From a virus: DNA of 28,597 nucleotides. Shown here piece after piece: positions 22,150-28,507 of the stretch (its first letter is position 1; each line of letters opens with the position of its first letter). The position numbers and the translations under genes are program-made. The stretch is from IMG/VR virus record IMGVR_UViG_3300037831_000026, positions 1 through 28,597 of that record; one strand, 5' to 3'. The notes beneath the pieces are model-generated. The model did no database searches, was not told the DNA's origin, and saw only the letters and a list, made by a program, of their open reading frames with translations.

Positions 22150-22228
22150 GGATGATATGGTTGTGGTTACAATATGTTGTGTGTTGCTACTTATAGCATA
22201 CACTGGTGTGTTGAGTATAATAATCTAA
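22142..22228 (+). CDS. 28-aa single-span membrane micropeptide
   Basis: ATG at 22142 inside the end of the previous gene (8-nt overlap), with GGGGAG upstream. The product MDKDDMVVVTICCVLLLIAY plus a short tail has an acidic N-terminus and one hydrophobic helix (residues 6-28). It fills the gap before the MazG gene. Tiny membrane peptides are known in phages (holin-like or host-interaction), but frames of this length can occur by chance, so this is tentative. Confidence 0.45.
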   Translation: MDKDDMVVVTICCVLLLIAYTGVLSIII

Positions 22229-22240
22229 AGGAGTATAACT

Positions 22241-22639
22241 ATGGCAGCGTTTGGTTTTAGCACAACCCAATGGGACCAGGAGTATCTTGAATACATCAGG
22301 GATTTTATAATCTATCCCAAGGGACAAGGCGAAGTTGAAAGTGAGGATGGAAGACTGGTAACTATATACCTCGAAGAAAGCTACCTGCTACCTGCACTAA
22401 TTGGCGAAGTGGGTGAACTGTCTAGTATATACGCTAAGGCAGTGAGGGACCGGGAAGGTGATATAGGCGATGAGGATATCCAGAATATCAGGAAAGAGTT
22501 AGGCGATATACTGTTTATGCTAACCGCGCTGGCTTCTCTGTACGGTTACGATTTGAAGTACATTGCTGAACAGAATGTAGCAAAACTCCTTGACCGTAAG
22601 AAGCGCAATGTTCTTAGTGGTAGTGGAGATAATCGTTGA
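22241..22639 (+). CDS. MazG-like nucleotide pyrophosphohydrolase
   Basis: 132 aa, all-helical. The MazG/NTP-PPase signature is present: GEVGEL (E56, E59) and, about 27 residues on, RKELGDILF (E86, D89), which together bind magnesium and the triphosphate. It hydrolyses dNTPs or regulatory nucleotides; in phages it is thought to adjust the nucleotide pool or (p)ppGpp level during infection. AAGGAG precedes the start. It is two genes upstream of the ribonucleotide reductase, consistent with nucleotide metabolism. Confidence 0.85.
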   Translation: MAAFGFSTTQWDQEYLEYIRDFIIYPKGQGEVESEDGRLVTIYLEESYLLPALIGEVGELSSIYAKAVRDREGDIGDEDIQNIRKELGDILFMLTALASLYGYDLKYIAEQNVAKLLDRKKRNVLSGSGDNR

Positions 22640-22724
22640 TTACTATTACTAGATAATGGGGTATATGAGACGGGTATGGAAGTACCTGACAATATACACC
22701 CTATATCCCAGAAGGAGTAAATTA

Positions 22725-22886
22725 ATGGAGATATTCATTGTTCAAATTAACAAGCATAGTTTTAACTGTGCAACAATTATGTCCAGCATTGAGGGTGGGT
22801 TTGTGGTAGAGTATAATGGTATTCTCTATAAGGTATTCGGCAAGGAGCCAGGAAGTACCATTACACCAGATGATTTGAAGGCATAA
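22725..22886 (+). CDS. Small hypothetical protein, 53 aa
   Basis: The ATG at 22725 (MEIFIVQINKHSFN) has AAGGAG upstream; a longer in-frame form from 22656 lacks such a site. Beta-rich, with EGGFVVEYNGILYKVFGKEP, resembling a small SH3-like or KOW-type barrel, though this is only an impression. It is followed by a terminator at 22907-22940. Function unknown. Confidence 0.6.
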   Translation: MEIFIVQINKHSFNCATIMSSIEGGFVVEYNGILYKVFGKEPGSTITPDDLKA

Positions 22887-22906
22887 GTTGAATGTAGTAG
22901 GTGTGA

Positions 22907-22940
22907 AGGCGTGCAGCTAATCACTGCACGCTTATTTTTA
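22907..22940 (+). terminator. Intrinsic terminator
   Basis: Stem AGGCGTGCAG/CTGCACGCTT (10 bp, one G-U) with a 7-nt loop, then ATTTTTA. Ends the 20949-22886 operon. No new promoter was seen before the reductase gene, so read-through is likely partial. Confidence 0.85.
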
Positions 22941-22956
22941 TCTTAAAGGGGAGTAT

Positions 22957-24525
22957 ATGATTAACCTGGACATATGGAATGGTAAGTACGCAGCCTATTC
23001 TGGAGAAACGTATGAGCAAGGGTGCAAGCGTGTTACTGATGCTTTGGGTGTACCAGAGTTAGAACAGTTATTGCTGGATGAGAAGTTTAGTGTAGGTGGT
23101 AGGGTTTGGTACGGAGCAGGAAAACCAAAGTCGTATATGGTAAATTGTGGACTGTTTGGTGTAGGAGATAGTGCAGAAAGTTGGGCAAAACTTTCACACG
23201 ATGTAGAATTGAGCTTGACGAAAGGACTGGGTTGCGGAATAGACTATTCTGCTATTAGGCCGTATGGTTCGCGTATTGCTGGTAGTGGTGGTACTGCAAG
23301 TGGTGCTGTAAGTAAGATGTATATCACTAATGAGATAGCACGGTTTATTATGCAGGGCAACACGCGACGAGCTGCTTTGCTTGCACAATTGCATTGGCTG
23401 CACGGAGATATACATTCATTCGTTGATGCGAAAACTTGGGATGAGGAACAAACCAGATTGAAGAACATTAACCCAGATAAGTATCCCGCACCACTTGACC
23501 TTTGCAACATATCCGTTAGACTTGATGATAAGTTCTTTGCTGCTTATCAGAATGGTGATAACCAGGCTACAAAAGTATGGAATAACGCTACGAATAATAT
23601 GTTTCGATACAGCGAACCGGGGTTTAGGTATAACCCAGATAATCAGGTCTACACGAATGCGTGTGGCGAAGTAATATCTAGTTATGACCGTGATACGTGT
23701 ACGCTTGGATCTATCAATTTAGCTGTAGTAAACAGTATTGACGAGCTAGAATACATTATAAAGTACGCAGTATTGGCACTACTAAAGGTAAGACACCTAA
23801 CAAAATACCCAACAGAAGAGATGCGTCAAGTAGCAATTAATCATCCACGAGTAGGCCTAGGCGTAATGGGCCTTCATAATTGGTTAATCCAACGAAAATT
23901 ACCCTACCAGTGGTGCACAGAGCTTGACGAATTGTTCAGTGCTGTATATGAGATTGCACAATACTATGGTGAATACTGGTGTAAGAAATACCATTACAAC
24001 AAGCTAGAAGGACATATCGCTCACGCTCCAACAGGCTCAATAGCCAGGTTGTTTGGCGGTATATCTTCTGGTATTGAACCAATTTTTGCTCTTGCCTACA
24101 AGTGGAGATATACGTTGAACAATGAAGTAAGAGAACAAGTAGTTATTGATAGCAATGTCGAAACGTTTATGGAGCAGGGTATAGACCTAGATACTGTCGA
24201 GGACGCATACTATCTGGCGAACCCAGATGGTTTCAAGCGTAGAGTAGAGATGCAGGCTAACATACAACGATATTGTGACAATGCTATATCCTCAACTATT
24301 AACCTGCCTGCCTGGGGAACACCTGGTAACAACGAATTAACCTTGCCAATATATCGTAGCATTTTGCTTGAGCACCTGCAAGAGCTTAGGGGCATAACCG
24401 TATATGCCAATGGTAGTCGTAGTGGACAACCACTAACCGCAATACCTATCAATGAAGCATTGGAGCAAGTACATATACAAGGTAGTGAGTATAGCAATTG
24501 TAGCAATGGTGCCTGTGCATTATAA
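22957..24525 (+). CDS. Adenosylcobalamin-dependent (class II) ribonucleotide reductase
   Basis: 522 aa. Catalytic thiyl-radical cysteine C236 in TNACGE (N234, C236, E238), redox pair C64 (MVNCGLFGV) and C248 (RDTCTLGSINLA), the APTGSIARLFGGISSGIEP loop around 350-380, and a C-terminal swinging pair C515/C520 (CSNGACAL). No small radical subunit gene is present, which with the motifs points to the B12-dependent class II enzyme. It makes dNTPs for phage DNA. It is shorter than most class II enzymes (about 600-740 aa), with no N-terminal ATP-cone, so allosteric control is reduced or absent. Preceded by a GGGG(A)G site. A class I or III assignment is unlikely. Confidence 0.88.
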   Translation: MINLDIWNGKYAAYSGETYEQGCKRVTDALGVPELEQLLLDEKFSVGGRVWYGAGKPKSYMVNCGLFGVGDSAESWAKLSHDVELSLTKGLGCGIDYSAIRPYGSRIAGSGGTASGAVSKMYITNEIARFIMQGNTRRAALLAQLHWLHGDIHSFVDAKTWDEEQTRLKNINPDKYPAPLDLCNISVRLDDKFFAAYQNGDNQATKVWNNATNNMFRYSEPGFRYNPDNQVYTNACGEVISSYDRDTCTLGSINLAVVNSIDELEYIIKYAVLALLKVRHLTKYPTEEMRQVAINHPRVGLGVMGLHNWLIQRKLPYQWCTELDELFSAVYEIAQYYGEYWCKKYHYNKLEGHIAHAPTGSIARLFGGISSGIEPIFALAYKWRYTLNNEVREQVVIDSNVETFMEQGIDLDTVEDAYYLANPDGFKRRVEMQANIQRYCDNAISSTINLPAWGTPGNNELTLPIYRSILLEHLQELRGITVYANGSRSGQPLTAIPINEALEQVHIQGSEYSNCSNGACAL

Positions 24526-24533
24526 ATTAGTAC

Positions 24534-24562
24534 TTGACAAACAGTGTAGCATATGATACACT
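24534..24562 (+). promoter_or_regulatory. Sigma-70 promoter
   Basis: TTGACA (24534-24539), 17-bp spacer, TACACT (24557-24562), then ATAGACAG as in the rest of the family. The -10 is the weakest of the series. Confidence 0.78.
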
Positions 24563-24601
24563 ATAGACAGTTGATAGTGGTTATATACAAAGGAGTTAAT
24601 T

Positions 24602-25411
24602 ATGAAGTTGGCAGGAATTAAGCGTGTTGAGTTTCCGTATACTGATGATATTGCTGTTGAGATAGGTGCTTCCATTGACTACTACCCGTCTATGGCGGGG
24701 GTAGCATGGGAGAAAATACCGGATGTAATCAATGGAGATATCTTTCTGAAGGAAATTCTAACTACGTATCTTGATGATGAGGACGTTGACTACCCTGCAT
24801 ATGGATACTATGAGGACGTTGACAACGTCCTATCGTTGGTTATTGTGTCAAACAATGGCCGGTTAAAGTATAAGATTAACGACACAATAACACTTGAGTT
24901 CTCTACTCCTACAATAACTCACAAAGAATGGTTAGAACCGCTCATTAATGAGTATAGTGGGGTAGCAACATACGTTGAGGCAATCTGCTTATTTGTGTGG
25001 ATGATGGAAGAAGACGGTTTAGAGTTGGAGAACAGCCTCGGAGTGTACCAACTGGATGACGTGCAGGGTGTCAACGGGGAGTATTTCAGGGAGCTAACGT
25101 TGGGAAACGGTTTCATACGAAGTAGCATAAAGCATCCTGCACAATTGCGTGAAGCAGCGTATTGTCCTTCGCTTAATTATGACAATACTCATTGTTTCTT
25201 CTTTGCGTTTCTACCTGATAGTGATAGCGACAAACAATCACTTATCGAACGCCTTGAAGGTGTGGTGAATATCCGAGCCTATGCTTCGTCTATCTTCTCT
25301 TGGAGCTCTGAAATAGGGAATTATATGGAGATGGCAAGCATAGACGATGAAGGAAGTTACACCGGCCCAAGTTTAGAGAAGGACAATCTTTCAGAACGAA
25401 TAAGCTATTAA
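24602..25411 (+). CDS. Hypothetical acidic protein, 269 aa
   Basis: Has its own promoter (24534-24562), AAGGAG before the ATG, and its own terminator (25433-25470), so it is a single-gene unit. Very acidic, with Asp/Glu/Tyr-rich stretches (YLDDEDVDYPAYGYYEDVD), no membrane segment and two adjacent cysteines in the C-terminal half (AAYCPSL, HCFFFAF). Strong acidity is seen in DNA-mimic proteins that block host nucleases, but there is no further support for this. No family recognised. Confidence 0.65.
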   Translation: MKLAGIKRVEFPYTDDIAVEIGASIDYYPSMAGVAWEKIPDVINGDIFLKEILTTYLDDEDVDYPAYGYYEDVDNVLSLVIVSNNGRLKYKINDTITLEFSTPTITHKEWLEPLINEYSGVATYVEAICLFVWMMEEDGLELENSLGVYQLDDVQGVNGEYFRELTLGNGFIRSSIKHPAQLREAAYCPSLNYDNTHCFFFAFLPDSDSDKQSLIERLEGVVNIRAYASSIFSWSSEIGNYMEMASIDDEGSYTGPSLEKDNLSERISY

Positions 25412-25432
25412 CTACGTAGTATACGCATATTC

Positions 25433-25470
25433 AAGCCAGTAGACTAACAATCTACTGGCTTATTTTTATC
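25433..25470 (+). terminator. Intrinsic terminator
   Basis: Perfect 11-bp stem AAGCCAGTAGA/TCTACTGGCTT with a 7-nt loop, then ATTTTTATC. Isolates the RNA-gene promoter that follows within 19 bp. Confidence 0.93.
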
Positions 25471-25488
25471 TCTGATTACATCTACACC

Positions 25489-25517
25489 TTGACAACCTGC
25501 GAACCCTATGCTATACT
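25489..25517 (+). promoter_or_regulatory. Sigma-70 promoter of the tmRNA-like gene
   Basis: TTGACA (25489-25494), 17-bp spacer, TATACT (25512-25517). Nearly the same 43-nt sequence drives the minus arm at 16792-16750. Transcription would begin about 25524, giving a 42-nt leader with a small hairpin (CCAGT/ACTGG at 25543-25560) before the mature RNA. Confidence 0.9.
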
Positions 25518-25565
25518 ATAACCAGGTAAGGAAAGTCGTTTGCCAGTATCGTATAACTGGTATAT

Positions 25566-25692
25566 GGGGTAGCAAGGAGTTCGACTACCCTACAGGCATA
25601 GTGAGTAGAGATAACCGGCCTAGCGAAGACTTGAAAGCTATGTACTTAAACTGTAGGATAGGACGGGGGTTCGATTCCCCCCTACTCCACCA
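25566..25692 (+). ncRNA. Minimal tmRNA-like RNA, 127 nt
   Basis: Acceptor stem GGGGTAG (25566-25572) pairs with CTACTCC (25682-25688), followed by discriminator A and encoded CCA. The D-arm analogue has TTCGAC, as in tmRNA. The T-arm is GGGGG-TTCGATT-CCCCC (25665-25681). Between them lies a long helix 2: CTA-c-CCTACAG (25585-25595) with CTGTAGG-a-TAG (25651-25661), then GCATAG (25596-25601) with CTATGT (25638-25643), with a 7-nt bulge, as in tmRNA helix 2. The 36 nt enclosed are far too short for the pseudoknots and tag frame of a normal tmRNA of about 350 nt. It does not fold as an ordinary tRNA. The overlapping frame 25508-25705 is a shadow. Family: tmRNA-derived, function unknown. Confidence 0.7.
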
Positions 25693-25693
25693 C

Positions 25694-25722
25694 TTGACAA
25701 CATAGATAAATTGTGGTATACT
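25694..25722 (+). promoter_or_regulatory. Sigma-70 promoter
   Basis: TTGACA (25694-25699), 17-bp spacer, TATACT (25717-25722), then AATAACAG. It begins one base after the CCA end of the RNA gene; no terminator separates them. Drives the 25765 gene. Confidence 0.9.
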
Positions 25723-25764
25723 AATAACAGGTAAGTAAGTAAACACAGTAAAGGAGAAAGAACG

Positions 25765-26139
25765 ATGATTAAGATACCTCACGGCGTAGCTCTGGATATT
25801 TTGAAGTACAATCTACGCGAGTATAATGGTGAAGATTTTATGGTAGACTATCCGAAGTTTATCACACAACTTGGTATCCCGCAGTACTATATGCTCGACT
25901 ATGTACGTCTGTACATAGAACAGCAGTACGGAACAGACTGCGATACGTCTGAAGTCTTTGAGGACCTTACAAAATACAATTCAAAGTATCTGTTGAGAAT
26001 TAACAGATACGCCGGAAGCGATGCTTCCTACCACTGGAAGCATATCTGTGGAAGGCATAGTATACCTCACGATAAGTTAGTTTGGGAAATATCTAATGAG
26101 ATAGAGATGCTAATGCGGGAGATTAATAGCGAGACATAG
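25765..26139 (+). CDS. Hypothetical protein, 124 aa
   Basis: AAAGGAG before the ATG and its own promoter at 25694-25722; terminator at 26164. Predicted helical with many Tyr and acidic residues (YYMLDYVRLYIEQQYGTD), one CGRH segment (residues 95-98), no membrane segment. No family is recognised. Together with the 24602 gene it flanks the tmRNA-like RNA, each with an independent promoter and terminator. Confidence 0.62.
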   Translation: MIKIPHGVALDILKYNLREYNGEDFMVDYPKFITQLGIPQYYMLDYVRLYIEQQYGTDCDTSEVFEDLTKYNSKYLLRINRYAGSDASYHWKHICGRHSIPHDKLVWEISNEIEMLMREINSET

Positions 26140-26163
26140 CTAAGTAGTATTAGTAGTAGTTGT

Positions 26164-26196
26164 AGGGGGGGCATGTAGGCCCCCTCTTATTTTGCT
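26164..26196 (+). terminator. Intrinsic terminator
   Basis: 6-bp G/C stem AGGGGG/CCCCCT with a 10-nt loop, then CTTATTTTGC. Short but G-C-rich stem and T-rich tail. Confidence 0.7.
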
Positions 26197-26210
26197 TTAT
26201 AGGGGGTAAT

Positions 26211-26672
26211 ATGTTGTATATAGGTATGGATTGTAGCATCAAAAATCTGGCATTAGTAGAACCAACAACGGGCCTTGCTACGCACTATGCTACTGGTCTA
26301 TCATTAAAGAGTACACCATCAGAGTATCTGGCTAGGGCATATGAGTGTAGTAAGGTATTGAACTTATATAGAACACCGTACATTATACTAGTAGACTTCA
26401 CTATGTACCAGATGAAAGCTAGACAATCACAGATGAGACTTAATAGCCTGCTCATAGGTGCCGTGTTAGCATATTGTAATCCGTTTGATGTACGTCTCGT
26501 AGAACCTAAGCATGTACGTCAGGCCCTGGGTTTGAAAGCTAATGTAAGTAAGTCTACTGTGTATGAGATATTTGATGAGCTATATCCTATGTATAAGGTT
26601 CATCAGTATACCAATGACCATATACAAGACGCTATGGTTCTTAGTGTATTAGGGAAAGTGGGGTTAATATGA
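26211..26672 (+). CDS. RuvC-like Holliday-junction resolvase
   Basis: 153 aa RNase H-fold protein. YIGMDCSIKNLAL with D7 as first acidic residue, IILVDF with D62 at the second position (Glu in bacterial RuvC), RLVEPKHVRQALGL, and the C-terminal NDHIQDAMVLSV with D136, H137 and D140. This matches the phage/poxvirus branch of the RuvC family. It would resolve branched DNA before packaging. AGGGGG lies just ahead of the ATG. It overlaps the next gene by 4 nt (ATGA). The fold and role are confident; junction specificity is inferred. Confidence 0.8.
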   Translation: MLYIGMDCSIKNLALVEPTTGLATHYATGLSLKSTPSEYLARAYECSKVLNLYRTPYIILVDFTMYQMKARQSQMRLNSLLIGAVLAYCNPFDVRLVEPKHVRQALGLKANVSKSTVYEIFDELYPMYKVHQYTNDHIQDAMVLSVLGKVGLI

Positions 26673-27496
26673 ACACACAAACTATTATTGACAGACAGAT
26701 ACCTATAATAGCTTCCTTCAGTGGGGGCAAAGATAGTACAGCATTGGTACTCTATCTGCTGTATGAAAGTGGTATACCAAAAGAGCAGATACATATTGTG
26801 TTTGCAGACACGGGCTGGGAACACCACTACACGTATTTTAGTGTTCTTAAAATGGCTGAAAGACACCCAGTGCAAGTAGTAAGAAGTAAGAAATACCCAG
26901 GTGGTATGAGACAACTTATGATTGAGAGAGGTATACCTACTCAGAAAGCAAGATTTTGTACCTCTGAATTGAAAGTGTTTCCTATACGAGAGTATCAGGA
27001 GAGGTTTGAAGAGTTTGTATCTGCAAAAGGTATACGGAGAGAAGAGGCTACAGCAAATAATAACCGTAATGTATCTGAGTTTGAGCTAGACTATGGTACT
27101 ATGAGGTATTCCTGGTATCCTATTGCAGACTATACCTTGCAAGACGTATGGGATATACATCATAAGTATTCCTTCCCTGTCAATAAATTGTATGCTGTGG
27201 GGTGTTCTAGGGTGGGTTGTTTTCCGTGTATCTTTGCTAGAAAGAATGAGTTAGCGTTATGCAGTAAGTATGCACCAGAGCATATTGATATAATACGACA
27301 AGCAGAAGAACAGAGGCACTTTCCTTACATTTCGCCCTCAGGTAAGCCTAAGGTTTACTACAATAGAGTAGCCAAAAATGGCAAGCCATACGCCAGTATA
27401 GACAGTATACTCATATGGGCGAAGACAGACAGAAAGGACCATAAGTATCACGTACCAGAGGATACAGGTACTTGTAGTGAAGGAGTATGTGAGTAG
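26669..27496 (+). CDS. PAPS-reductase-family protein with putative Fe-S site
   Basis: 275 aa. PP-loop SGGKDS at 18-23, FADTGWEH (46-52), RFCTSELK with C97 and a GCSRVGCFPC segment with C179, C184, C187 plus C198, which could hold a 4Fe-4S cluster as in DndC/TtuA-type or APS reductase-type enzymes. Phages often encode such PAPS-reductase-like proteins; they may use activated sulfate, or act on nucleic acid (for example DNA sulfur modification), but no Dnd partner genes are seen here. The gene is coupled by ATGA to the RuvC-like gene. The C-terminus ends GTCSEGVCE, another Cys pair. Confidence 0.78.
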   Translation: MNTQTIIDRQIPIIASFSGGKDSTALVLYLLYESGIPKEQIHIVFADTGWEHHYTYFSVLKMAERHPVQVVRSKKYPGGMRQLMIERGIPTQKARFCTSELKVFPIREYQERFEEFVSAKGIRREEATANNNRNVSEFELDYGTMRYSWYPIADYTLQDVWDIHHKYSFPVNKLYAVGCSRVGCFPCIFARKNELALCSKYAPEHIDIIRQAEEQRHFPYISPSGKPKVYYNRVAKNGKPYASIDSILIWAKTDRKDHKYHVPEDTGTCSEGVCE

Positions 27497-27498
27497 GT

Positions 27499-27762
27499 AT
27501 GGACACACAGAATCTGTTGAATGAACGACGCCAGGAGTATGGACAAGCGTGGGTAGTAGCAGGTATGATTATGCAAGCATTCAATGAAGTTATCTTCATA
27601 AGTAACTTGTTCGCCTGCACACCATACGGACACAACTGGATACTAATACTTAGTAAGCTATGTCGTGCCTTGCACTCTCCGTATAACCGGGACCATTGGC
27701 AGGATATCGTAGGGTATTGCCAACTAGTGTTAGACGATATTGATACCCTGGAAGAGAAGTGA
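27499..27762 (+). CDS. Small phage protein of a DUF6378-like type, 87 aa
   Basis: Pattern LLNERRQEYGQAWVV...W...LSKLCRAL...DHWQDIVGYCQLVLDD is that of a small all-helical phage family (R.xYG, K..R, D...DI.GY), commonly found near nucleotide-metabolism genes and distantly reminiscent of MazG-like hydrolases. Function not established. AAGGAG lies 14-19 nt upstream. Its TGA stop (27760-27762) is made by the first bases of the following iteron array. Confidence 0.65.
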   Translation: MDTQNLLNERRQEYGQAWVVAGMIMQAFNEVIFISNLFACTPYGHNWILILSKLCRALHSPYNRDHWQDIVGYCQLVLDDIDTLEEK

Positions 27763-27867
27763 TACACAGTGATATATCAAGTGATACACAGTGATATATC
27801 AAGTGATACACAGTGATATATCAAGTGATATACCGTGATATATCAAACCATATCAAGTGATACACTA
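27758..27867. repeat. Array of 22-bp iterons upstream of the membrane wHTH gene
   Basis: Core units at 27758-27779, 27780-27801, 27802-27823 (identical, AGTGATACACAGTGATATATCA) and 27824-27845 (two variant bases), then a spacer AACCATATCA and a half unit to 27867. Here the 22-bp cores abut without the 10-bp spacer used at the genome ends. It lies 14 bp before the winged-helix start codon, so it should include that gene's control region. Confidence 0.92.
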
Positions 27868-27880
27868 TTGGGAGATAGTT

Positions 27881-28507
27881 ATGAATACAAGACGGGATAC
27901 ATTTTATCAGAAGCACAAAGATGAGCTTACTATACTATTCTTGGCTAGTGCCAATATACCAGTGATATATCAATGGTATACTGGATATGAAAGCAAGATA
28001 TTACTGCTCATCTTTGGCATATCAGCTTGTGTAGGGTTAGACTTTGCTGTAGTAACTCAGACAAGCAAAGTGAATAAGAACGTTTTCACTTGGGCTGCAT
28101 TGGTACTAGCTTCTATATTCACAGCATCTATAGCCATAACAATGTACGGGTCATTGCCAATTGATAACGGTTACTTACACGCTGCATACTCAATCGTGTT
28201 ACTTTTTACATCTTTAAGCAATTCGTTAGACGTAGTTGAGCAGCATTCTATTACACAACTAGACCAGAGTATCCTGGACCAGAGTATCCCATTGCCTCAA
28301 CTAACCACAAAGGAGCAGCAGGTATATGATTATCTGATAGAACGTTCACCTGAGGGTATATCAACTCGACAACTAGCTGAAGCAATGGAGATGCCTTATA
28401 ATTCCCTGCGGGTATATGTAAAGAGGTTGCGTGATAAAGAATATGTGAGGAATGATGATGGTTTTGTATCAGTGATACACCGTGATATATCAACCCATAT
28501 CAAGTGA
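27881..28507 (+). CDS. Membrane-anchored winged-helix regulator (putative)
   Basis: 208 aa from ATG 27881, which has GGGAG 6 nt upstream; a GTG 24 nt before is inside the repeat. Residues about 18-115 hold four membrane segments (for example ILLLIFGISACVGLDFAVV and WAALVLASIFTASIAITMYG). Residues about 140-200 form a winged helix: LTTKEQQVYDYLIERSPEG, then STRQLAEAMEMPYNSLRVYV and a wing. The last 12 codons, VIHRDISTHIK plus stop, are made of iteron sequence. Arrays of the same iteron flank the gene and a half site lies inside it (27960-27973). It probably binds the iterons, tying DNA or transcription to the membrane. The binding is inferred. Confidence 0.7.
   Translation: MNTRRDTFYQKHKDELTILFLASANIPVIYQWYTGYESKILLLIFGISACVGLDFAVVTQTSKVNKNVFTWAALVLASIFTASIAITMYGSLPIDNGYLHAAYSIVLLFTSLSNSLDVVEQHSITQLDQSILDQSIPLPQLTTKEQQVYDYLIERSPEGISTRQLAEAMEMPYNSLRVYVKRLRDKEYVRNDDGFVSVIHRDISTHIK
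27960..27973. repeat. Iteron half-site inside the winged-helix gene
   Basis: CAGTGATATATCAA, an exact copy of the right half of the 22-bp iteron, occurs inside the coding sequence at the end of the first membrane segment (codons for P-V-I-Y-Q). Confidence 0.8.

Noticed and set aside
25566-25692. Ordinary tRNA gene
   Set aside because: 127 nt is too long, positions 8-25 do not form a tRNA D-arm, and no 7-nt anticodon loop with a 5-bp stem is found; helix 2 and TTCGAC match tmRNA instead.
25660-25692. attP core copied from a host tmRNA 3' end
   Set aside because: The 5' acceptor strand and helix 2 are also present and matched, and no integrase gene is seen, so a whole RNA gene is more likely than an attachment site; not fully excluded.
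25508-25705. Open frame of 65 codons across the RNA gene
   Set aside because: It starts inside the promoter -10 region and runs through the acceptor, T-arm and CCA end of the tmRNA-like RNA; the RNA structure explains the sequence better.
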